A stretch of DNA of 15,617 nt from Irineochytrium annulatum (Eukaryota; Chytridiomycota; Chytridiomycetes; Chytridiales; Chytridiaceae). The position numbers were made by a program, and so were the translations under genes. The DNA is taken from assembly GCA_027600665.1 (NCBI GenBank), contig JADGJL010000682.1, forward strand, positions 1-15,617, given 5' to 3'. Below are positions 9,111 through 15,617 of this stretch, one piece after another (position 1 is the first letter of the stretch; every line of letters starts with the position of its first letter). The notes under the pieces were generated by a model. It saw nothing but the letters and a program-made list of their open reading frames with translations. It was not told the origin of the DNA and did no database searches.

Positions 9111-10121
9111 GTCGGCATATGGCCTTACGGGCTGTTTGCTTTTGTTTCTTCGTCGTTGCTGTTTATTGTCGCCTGATCCGCCGGGGGGTGGGGGGAGAGG
9201 GGAATTCACTAGTGATTAGGATCAGATTGTGTGACGGGGCATATTTAGCTTGATAGTACTATACGCTGTGTTCTTTTCGGTTCTTCCCAGCCTTCGCTCT
9301 GAGAGTTTAATGCGGCCGGAGAGTTGTCGCTGGGAGCTATTGGCTTTGTGCATTTGGTTCCTGAGCTGTTGCCCTTTCATCGTACTTCAACCTTTGCTCC
9401 TCCTCATCTGTCGGGCCGCTCTAGGGTCTATAGAATATGTTTCCTTTTCGTGTTCGTTTTTTATCAGGCTAGCGCTCGTCGCTTGCCGCTGTGGGAGCTT
9501 AGTATACGGTTTGTGGATAGCTTTGATGCGTAGTATCATTATACAGCAGCCCGTCCCTGGCGGCGCGCTAGGTGCACTAATAATGTATTTTGCTTTTCTC
9601 TTTCATTTTCCTCGTCTGTCGTGATATATGTGCGTCAGGTGCACCACCACGGCGATACCGTTGGCGAGAGGAGCAGCATGGGTGGTCGATTGGCAGCATT
9701 AAAATCGCTCATCGTAACACGTATCTTCCATCGCCACATCGTATTGATGTTAATATTTGCATCGAAATTTGTATTCGTCGGCCACCGAAGGTCCTGACGG
9801 GCTCCATTCTCCAATGTCGCTATTTTTAAGATGACTGTTACTTTACTACAAGCTAGATCGCGTCCCGCCACGCCCCTGATTTTGTTTGACGGTAACCTTA
9901 TCGGCGCTCCGTCGATCGTCAATACACCAGTGTACGGGTGACCCAAAGACGGGCGGCGGCATGCCGGAACAGGACTCGCGAGACCGTGAGGCAGCTTATG
10001 AGCGCTTGTCATTTAGATCGGTCGGCCGAGTCCATGGTGCTCGATGAGGTCGACCTGGAGGTCACATCATGAAGCAGGCTTGTCGTCAGCCAGCTTGGTG
10101 GCTTGAGATGGAAAGTTTGTC
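9111..10121. other. Intergenic region downstream of the TRF4-like gene
   Basis: T-rich sequence holding the 3' UTR of the upstream gene and beyond. The open frame at about 9250-9624 would start at TTG and owes its hydrophobic translation to T-richness, so it is not called. A 16-bp string at 9202-9217 matches a common cloning-vector junction. A 10-bp palindrome AGGTCGACCT lies at 10047-10056. No RNA gene was recognised. Confidence 0.45.
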
Positions 10122-10634
10122 ATGGGCACTGTCATTCACTTTGCCCTCGCCGCCTCGAACGCGGCCCAGCTGTGCCCGCCGGCCGTGATCGCCCCAGTCC
10201 GCCACTTCAGCTTTCCTCGGCAGGTGATCCTGCAGTCCGGCCCTCGCAGCACCTGCGCCTCGTCTCGCCCTCCTTCACACGCGCCGCGGAGGCACGACCA
10301 CCACCCCGCCGCCGCTCCCGCCCTCGTCGGCACTGTCGACGCGTCTCGCCCAGCGTCGGAGGTCACACTGGCCGCCCCCGGCGAGTCGATGGCCACCGCG
10401 GCTTGGGTCTGGATGACTTCGGGTCCAGTCGTCGACAACCAGTACCAGTGGGCCATCATACGCCGCCGTGCTCTCAAACGACGCGTGCCTGCCCGCCGTT
10501 GCCGGCGGTGCTCGCGTCGCGCCGAGGCCGACCCCATGAATGCTTGTGATTTTATTTATTTGACGCTTTCTTGCGGTGGGGTGCCTCGTGCGCGAGTATA
10601 CATAAATTTCCCGGCTCGAATAGCTGGTTGGTAG
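10122..10634 (+). CDS. Orphan GC-rich open frame, doubtful
   Basis: An ATG-started frame of 170 codons (stop TAG at 10632-10634) lies in a GC-rich island between AT-rich flanks. Up to about 10540 many codons end in C (GCC, GTC, ATC, CTC), resembling the real genes nearby; after that the DNA turns AT-rich, so the 3' end may be spurious or an exon boundary may be missed. The translation is rich in Ala, Pro and Arg and shows no domain I recognise. A second + frame (10103-10549) and a minus frame (10136-10537) are open across the same block, which weakens the case. It could be a real lineage-specific gene, an exon of a mis-modelled gene or a decayed coding fragment. Confidence 0.2.
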   Translation: MGTVIHFALAASNAAQLCPPAVIAPVRHFSFPRQVILQSGPRSTCASSRPPSHAPRRHDHHPAAAPALVGTVDASRPASEVTLAAPGESMATAAWVWMTSGPVVDNQYQWAIIRRRALKRRVPARRCRRCSRRAEADPMNACDFIYLTLSCGGVPRARVYINFPARIAGW

Positions 10635-11322
10635 CCCGAAGTAGTGCTGTCGCGTCCATCCTTGGCTGCTTCCAGGCTAGATTAGCCCTCGACGCCCACT
10701 GATTAGCACCCTGTCAACGCCCTCGTTACTCCCCCTTGCTAACTCGCTCCTCACACGGGCTGCTCACTTCTTCGTCGCCTTGGCTGAAGGGCTTGCACCA
10801 ATGGGTACACGCGAGGGAGTGAAACGTTATCCTGTGCGGCTTTCTTTCACCCCTGTTTCTTACTAACACTTTTCGAACCGACGTTCTTGGATCGCATCTG
10901 GGTCGCGGTATATGCTGAAGGGGATGGAGGTATACATAAAAGGCGTTGATGCGCGAGGGCGCAGGCGTGTTCTCGTGACTTATACCCGGTCCCTTCCGAA
11001 GACCCTCACCGACACATCCTCATCCCTCCTCCGCCCCGCCGACAGCATCCCGCGGCCTTCCCGCATCCTCCTCCCTTATCGCAACCGACCATCCTCCTCC
11101 GTAAAGGTGCCTGGAGTCGAATTTGACCGCGCCTCTTACAGCACATTCACCTGACTGGCCTTGACCACTCCACGGTCCTCTCCTCGCCTCCTCCCGCGCC
11201 AACCGCGATCCTCTCCGGCGCAACCGTCCGTCCTGCAGCTCAGGATTCCACGCGATCTCCCGCGACGCGATCCCATCCTCCTCCAGCAGCCTAATCGCCC
11301 CGGCCCTCAACGCCAAGCAGCG
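10635..11322. other. Upstream region of cyclin paralogue B
   Basis: This stretch should hold the promoter and 5' leader of the downstream cyclin-like gene. A CCAAT pentamer lies near 10798. From 10912 an ATG frame runs to TGA at 11152-11154 in the same phase as the cyclin frame, and from 11155 the cyclin frame is open without an ATG until 11323. A 5' exon joined by an intron that spans the TGA (for example donor GTAAAG at 11101 and a CAG acceptor near 11238) is possible but not demonstrated. Confidence 0.35.
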
Positions 11323-12072
11323 ATGCTCTCCCCGCTCTCCCCGCCGTCCTCGACGCTGACGTCCTTCCCCAAGCCCGAATCCCTCGACCGCTATCCGCTG
11401 CCCTTGCAATCCTCGTCCCTGATCCGCCCCGCCCCCGCCCTGGCCCAGAGGGAGGACTTCAACGACCCGCACTTCCGCCACAACCTCAGCGACATAACCG
11501 CGTCTTTACTGCACTCGCTCTACGCCGCGCGTCAGTCCCGCCATTCTTCTCTTTCTGCTGCTCCGACGAAGCGACGGGAAGCGCCCGCGACCCCCCCAAG
11601 CTCGCCAGATCTTGACCATTGCCCCTCCGCGCCGCCGGCCGCGTCCATCCCTTCTCCCGCCGGCATACCGGACACCCTCCGCGCCGCCACATCTCCCCTC
11701 GCATCCCACCCGACCGTCCGCTCATCACCCCACATCCTTCCCCTGGCCCTCTACCTCTCCAACCGCGTACTCTCATTGCCCCATCTGCCGGAATGCTTCG
11801 AGGAGCACCCGGAGAGGCTACTGATCGCGACGGTCATGGTCGCCGAGGCGCAGGTCAGCGATCGGCAGACGAGTACGAGGGCTTGGTGCAATCTGGTAGG
11901 CATGGGCGGGGGACAGGGACGGCAAGTGGAAGACAGGATGGTGGGAGCGAAGGATGTCGCGGGGTGGAAGAGGGAGGTGCTGAAGGCGCTCGGGTGGGGT
12001 GTCTGGGTTAAGGTCGAGGACTATGTAGGGTGGTTGAGGGCTGTCAAAGAGGTGCTGGGAACGGCTTTGTAG
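11323..12072 (+). CDS. Cyclin-fold protein (paralogue B)
   Basis: A 249-residue intronless frame starts at the first in-frame ATG (11323) and ends at TAG 12070-12072. After a Pro/Ser-rich N-terminus, DITASLLHSLYAARQS looks like the first cyclin helix. A Pro/Ser-rich insertion of about 65 residues follows, then HILPLALYLSNRVL, ATVMVAEAQVSDRQTSTRAW, WKREVLKALGW and VKVEDYVGWLRAVKEVL, which together form the remaining cyclin-box helices. The last four blocks align one to one with the gene fragment at 1-546, so the two are paralogues. The expected role is a CDK regulatory subunit of the PHO80/PCL type; partner and process are unknown. The true start could be further upstream, since the frame is open back to 11155. 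The low-complexity insertion between helix 1 and the rest of the box is unusual. Confidence 0.65.
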   Translation: MLSPLSPPSSTLTSFPKPESLDRYPLPLQSSSLIRPAPALAQREDFNDPHFRHNLSDITASLLHSLYAARQSRHSSLSAAPTKRREAPATPPSSPDLDHCPSAPPAASIPSPAGIPDTLRAATSPLASHPTVRSSPHILPLALYLSNRVLSLPHLPECFEEHPERLLIATVMVAEAQVSDRQTSTRAWCNLVGMGGGQGRQVEDRMVGAKDVAGWKREVLKALGWGVWVKVEDYVGWLRAVKEVLGTAL

Positions 12073-12757
12073 GACGGAAGGATTAAGAGGAGGGCTGGAG
12101 AGAGGAAGATGTCAGCCGTTAGAGATGGGGAATGGAGAGCGGGTATTTTACATGAGGAGAGGCTTTGTAATGTATGATGTTGGGTCCCGATCGACAGGCT
12201 GTCTGCTTCTTGGGATATTTATGGCGTGACTTTCCTTCCTCTTCTTACTTGACTTCGTCGGGTTGCGACATTTTATATCCATATATCAGAGGGGCTTCTC
12301 TCGGCTTTTATCGTTTCTACTATTTGAGGGACTTTTTCTCACTTCAACTTGTTTCTATGTTTTCTTTCCGCTTTCGTGACTTCACATTTATTAGCGGTAC
12401 CTTGCTCGCCTTATTGTATATGTATAAACCCTTCTTGCACGAACTCAAACTCACCCTGTAGAATGCAACCACAACCCCTGCTCGCTTGCTTACTTTAGTC
12501 GTCTGACCTCTACACATACCCTTTTTATCTTTTCCTTTATTTGCGGCACAAGCTCGACTGCCTTGTTGAACAAAGTCACCCCCTGCGGTTTTGCTCCTGT
12601 TTATATCTCAACTTTATTGAGTCCTTTCTTAGTAGAACAACCAATCCCCTACCCTCACTCGATTCCTCGGCAACACGCTGAAAACGAATCATATGTAGAT
12701 TTCCACCCGGCTAGTACCCTCGTCTTTGTCGCGCTCAGGTCCCTATTGCACATTTAA

Positions 12758-12776
12758 ACACACACACGCACACACA
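12758..12776. repeat. CA microsatellite
   Basis: An imperfect run of about nine CA units, interrupted once by CG, lies in T-rich intergenic DNA. Ordinary simple repeat. Confidence 0.8.
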
Positions 12777-12983
12777 TTCTGAAAACCTTTGTATGTCCCC
12801 TTCTTTTGGACTTCTGCACGCTTTGGTTGTCGGCGCGCGGGGAACATCAGAAATGGTCAGACAGTTGTATATTTGCAAAATAAATTTAAGTGAGGGATAA
12901 AGAATTAAGGATAAGTTTCTTCACATTCCACCAATTCGCATGCTTCGAAGCCAAGAGAAGGAAATGTATTACAGTCTAAGGAG

Positions 12984-13097
12984 TGTAGATTCGACAAGAA
13001 TTACACGTATTAATTGTTTGATTGAAAGAGAGAGAGATCCATGCAAACCCTTGGGCACTTCGACTCGACCGTACCTGTAGATTTGACAAGAATTACA
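12984..13097. repeat. 22-bp direct repeat pair
   Basis: TGTAGATTYGACAAGAATTACA occurs at 12984-13005 and 13076-13097, in the same orientation, differing at one base (C or T). The 92-bp offset has no other clear similarity between the copies. It may be a remnant of an older tandem or insertion duplication. Confidence 0.7.
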
Positions 13098-13294
13098 GCC
13101 CGCCATCTGCCATCTGTTTGAAGGGTTAAGGTTGAAAGGCTCGTAAACTACGCAGGTTATAGCTCGAAATGAAAAGTGGTCAGTGAAAACAACTATAACT
13201 TTTACCACGTTCTTTAGTAGGATTTCGAAATGAAGCGATCCCCTAGCTACATTTAGGTTTTATGGCCAAAACTCTATTTTAATCCTTTTGGTAA

Positions 13295-13307
13295 GGGTTC
13301 GAATCCC
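13295..13307 (+). other. tRNA T-arm-like motif (RNA polymerase III B box), no full tRNA found
   Basis: GGGTTCGAATCCC contains the perfect B-box consensus GGTTCGAATCC, followed by AGCCAAAAC, which could be a 3' acceptor strand. A partial complement (GTTTT) begins at 13257, giving only about 60 nt and mismatches in both the acceptor and T stems, with no good D arm. It may be a degraded tRNA, a SINE promoter relic or a transferred mitochondrial tRNA fragment. I do not call a functional tRNA. Confidence 0.3.
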
Positions 13308-13419
13308 AGCCAAAACAATCCATATGTATCTTCATTTTTGCGTACCCGCGCCTAACTAGCCAATACCAAAAAACAACAACAAAACGTCACAGATCACTTT
13401 CACGTTAGCCACAACTTGT

Positions 13420-13780
13420 TTATTCAAATGTTCAATCGTTCTGAACAAATTCGATTAGTAACTGCATGAGCAATACTCTGGGTATCGTTACAACGACATT
13501 ACAAAAACTATGCAGTGTCTTGAACATAGCCATAAACCACGCTTTATTTACTGGAATGCCCAAAGGATCCGAAGACGTCCGAAAAGTGTAGAAACCGCTT
13601 TTACAATAAAAAGGGGTATTGATCGAGCCTGCCCAAACCGGACATTACAAAAACCGTGCAGGTGTGTTGAGAACATTCTTGCAGACCACATACAGTTTAT
13701 TGCAGGGCTCAAAATCGTTCCAAAGACGTCCCAAATAATCGAAAACCGCTTGCGCATTTACACGGGTATTGATTTCTGCC
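13420..13780. repeat. Degenerate tandem repeat units, left block
   Basis: About two and a half diverged units with spacing 146-149 bp. GACATTACAAAAAC recurs at 13495 and 13641, and the starts TGGAATGCCC and TGCAGGGCTC sit at 13552 and 13701. Shared words along the unit are a GTTC-AAGACGT block, AAACCGCTT, a GGTATTGAT block and CAAACCGGACAT. The same word order and orientation occur in the block at 15132-15617, so both belong to one repeat family. The left units are more decayed. Confidence 0.7.
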
Positions 13781-14436
13781 AGGTTCAGAAAGCTATTCTC
13801 TCCAAAGGCACTCATGTCTTGGAGTTGGCTGGTGGCAAATAGGTGCAAGTCTTGTAGACCAAGGAAGCCTTCGTTGGCGCCAGTGTCTAGGTTTCCCGTA
13901 GTCGGCATGTCGAGGTGATCATTTCTTTCCATAGTAGGGCTATACTGTTGTGTATGGTCTATTTTAATGGCAGAGATGGTTGTCTTAGCAGCCGCAAGAC
14001 GAGCAACTGGTCCTGATAAGATGCAGCGGGCTATCGATCGACGGAAGCGAGCGCTTTTGCCCTTGCCCTGAGCGCGAGCGCCTTCCGTTATGATCTCACC
14101 CTCGCTTTCTTCATTGGAACTGTTGTCGCGGATCGTTTTCCAAGCTTTCTTGGTTGACTTGCCAAGATATGCTTTTGCTGCTGACTTAAGATCCTCTTCC
14201 AACTCGTCCTTGAACTCGGCCAGGGAAGCCCTGAGTATTTTCTGAGTAACCGTGCCTTTCTTGGGTGTCTTGACTTCATGGCGTCTGTCTTTGGTCTTGC
14301 CTTCGCCGTCGCGGTTAGAGTCGGTCCTACGCTGAAGGCCTTTCCATTCCTTGGTAATGTGACCTCCCCATCCGTGCATATCGCACCACTTAGCGTCGGC
14401 ATTCGGGCGCTCCGGTCGGTCAGCAGCCATAAACAT
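13645..14436 (-). pseudogene. Retrotransposon gag-like relic
   Basis: A 263-codon minus-strand frame starts at ATG 14436. Residues 16-31 read KWCDMHGWGGHITKEW, resembling the CxxHGxxxHxTxxC zinc knuckle of some fungal retrotransposon Gag proteins, but the last ligand is Trp31 instead of Cys. A Lys/Glu-rich helical stretch follows (about 60-120). DTGA at 184-187 recalls a retroviral-type protease active site, although what follows does not look like a protease. The reading frame upstream (QIDWANTYKMFMAADR) is cut by a TGA, and other minus frames continue beyond it, consistent with frameshift decay. The C-terminal 40 or so residues are translated from the tandem repeat units. No reverse transcriptase or integrase is visible. 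This is a reading of weak motifs; the element type (Copia, Gypsy or other) is not resolved. Confidence 0.4.
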
Positions 14437-14735
14437 CTTGTAGGTATTCGCCCAATCGATTTGTCATCGGCGGTGCCCTGGGGTCCGTATTCATGCTTGA
14501 GGATGGAGAAATGGTTTTCGTCATACCCCTGACACGGGGAGCCACGCCGGGCTTCTCGTGTCTTGTCATTGTGATGTTGTCCCGATCGAACAGCGACAGC
14601 GTAGCCGTGACCGAGTGTTCGGGAGGCGGTATATTGTCGGAGTTGATCCCACAGTGCGCCTCGCAATTGGCGCTAACCATGTATGTTTGGTTAATAACAG
14701 TATTGGTAACAAACGCAGTCGCTCAGCCGGGGTGA

Positions 14736-15134
14736 CGATACCTCTTCCGGAGAGGGGGCGCTTCCCTTGTCGGGACAGTCTGTATCTCCCTGGGACTGAA
14801 ACGTGACTCGGCCACATACTTGCTCTTCGCCAACGGAAAGGAATATGAGGTTGCTCTGTCGCTGGGGGCGCAGAGGCCGTCCAGCCAGGATGGTCCCGCA
14901 GAGGTCATTGGAAAGCTGGATCGGCAGCTCTTCCAAACCACTTTGGTCTTACAGCATCCAGTCAATCCACTAGGAGTTATTTCTGCGGATGGTCGTATAG
15001 TAAAGCACGGCAGGAAGCGGTCTCTGACGATCACAGGTGACGGCCAGATTGTCCTCCCCACTAACACTCAATTGTCTTTCTACGTACACGCCACTGTCTT
15101 GCCAAGAGACACGCTAAACAAAAACGTACGGTAA
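14736..15134 (+). pseudogene. Orphan open frame, possible decayed coding fragment
   Basis: The + frame is open from 14736, after a TGA at 14733-14735, to TAA 15132-15134 with no ATG near its start. The translation (for example SATYLLFANGKEYEVALSLG and SLTITGDGQIVLPTNTQLSF) has a balanced, globular-looking composition, unlike the shadow frames. I recognise no family. It lies between the gag-like relic and the right repeat block and could be part of a decayed element in the opposite orientation, or chance. Confidence 0.2.
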
Positions 15135-15617
15135 GTTGGAATGCCCAAAAGCGTTCCAAAGACGCGCAATGATGAAAAGCTGCATTTGCCGTAAAAAGGG
15201 CATTGATTGAGCGAGCGCAAACCGGACTTGACAAACTACTCAATTGTCTTGCTAACGTACACGCAAAGCGCGTACAGTCTATTGGAATGCTCAGATCGTT
15301 TGAAAGGCATGCGAAATGCTCAAAATCGCTTTCGCCGTAAAACGGGCATTGATTGAGCCAGCAGAAATGGGACATGACAAAAAGTACGCGATTGTCTTGT
15401 TAACGTACGCGCAATTGTCTTGCTCACGTACACGCAAATCGCGTACAGTTCATTGGAATGCTCAAATCGTTTTGAAAGGCATGCGAAATGCTCAAAACCG
15501 CTTTCGCCGTAAAACGGGCATTGATTGAGCCAGCAGAAATGGGACATGACAAAAAGTACGCGATTGTCTTGTTAACGTACGCGCAATTGTCTTGCTCACG
15601 TACACGCAAATCGCGTA
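15132..15617. repeat. Satellite-like tandem array, ~172-bp period, runs off the right edge
   Basis: Two nearly identical full units lie at 15270-15440 and 15441-15612 (171 and 172 bp between the GCGTACAG/GCGTA landmarks), and a third begins at 15613. A shorter diverged unit of about 138 bp precedes them (15132-15269). Each full unit contains GGAATGCTC, GGCATGCGAAATGCTC, CTTTCGCCGTAAAACGGG, CATTGATTGAGC and GGGACATGACAAAAA, then an internal double of ATTGTCTTG-TAACGTAC type (about 30 bp). The short unit has only one copy of that internal double, which accounts for the length difference. Minus-strand frames through the array only repeat the same peptide and are not genes. Confidence 0.88.

Larger units (their letters stand above)
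12073..13419. other. AT-rich intergenic region right of cyclin B
   Basis: T-rich sequence with no coding frame I can support. It contains a short CA microsatellite (12758-12776), a 22-bp direct repeat 92 bp apart (12984 and 13076) and a perfect tRNA B-box-like string at 13296-13306. It marks the change from gene-dense DNA on the left to the repeat tract on the right. Confidence 0.5.

Noticed and set aside
8322..9209. Minus-strand frame (295 codons) opposite the Gly/Pro-rich tail
   Set aside because: Its Arg/His/Leu-rich low-complexity translation mirrors the Gly/Glu/Pro codons of the + strand gene.
9250..9624. Hydrophobic 124-codon frame that could be a small membrane protein
   Set aside because: It begins at TTG, lies in T-rich 3' flanking DNA, and its hydrophobicity follows from base composition. 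No motif or good codon use.
15061..15609. Minus-strand frames in the satellite that encode repeated peptides (FCWLNQCPFYGE, INARFTAKAV)
   Set aside because: The peptides repeat because the DNA repeats. Frames are broken between units and there is no sign of selection on protein.
15132..15617. CRISPR-like array
   Set aside because: Units are about 172 bp and contiguous, without short repeats separated by unique spacers, and the context is a eukaryotic nuclear genome.

Overview
The window looks like nuclear DNA of a filamentous fungus, most likely a basidiomycete. Its intron-containing genes are split by short GT-AG introns (mostly 45-79 bp) with CTAAC/CTGAT-like branch points. Coding DNA is GC-rich with C-ending codons, and intergenic DNA is T-rich. 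All recognisable host genes lie on the + strand. Assignments come from reading motifs by eye; no database search was run.

Layout. (1) 1-546: 3' end of a cyclin-fold gene cut by the left edge. (2) 1208-3098: a seven-exon gene for a secreted, probably GPI-anchored glycoside hydrolase resembling family GH26 (beta-mannanase type), with both catalytic Glu residues and a 15-nt micro-exon. (3) 3791-5636: a seven-exon gene for Rab GDP-dissociation inhibitor, the most certain call here. (4) 6500-9110: a three-exon gene for an 819-residue TRF4/PAPD5-like protein (non-canonical poly(A) polymerase fold) with low-complexity N- and C-terminal tails. Its nucleotidyltransferase active site looks degenerate. 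(5) 11323-12072: a second cyclin-fold gene, clearly a paralogue of the truncated one at the left edge. (6) From about 13.4 kb to the right edge: repeats and decayed mobile DNA. This comprises degenerate ~147-bp tandem units, a minus-strand gag-like relic with a zinc-knuckle-like motif, and a ~172-bp satellite-like array of the same repeat family running off the edge.

The three central genes serve unrelated jobs (wall or plant polysaccharide hydrolysis, vesicle traffic, RNA tailing or its regulation). They form no pathway and no operon. What links the window is the pair of cyclin paralogues about 11 kb apart and the switch from gene-dense euchromatin to a repeat tract on the right. The best leads are the apparent pseudo-enzyme TRF4-like protein, the divergent cyclin pair, and the satellite/gag-relic composite.
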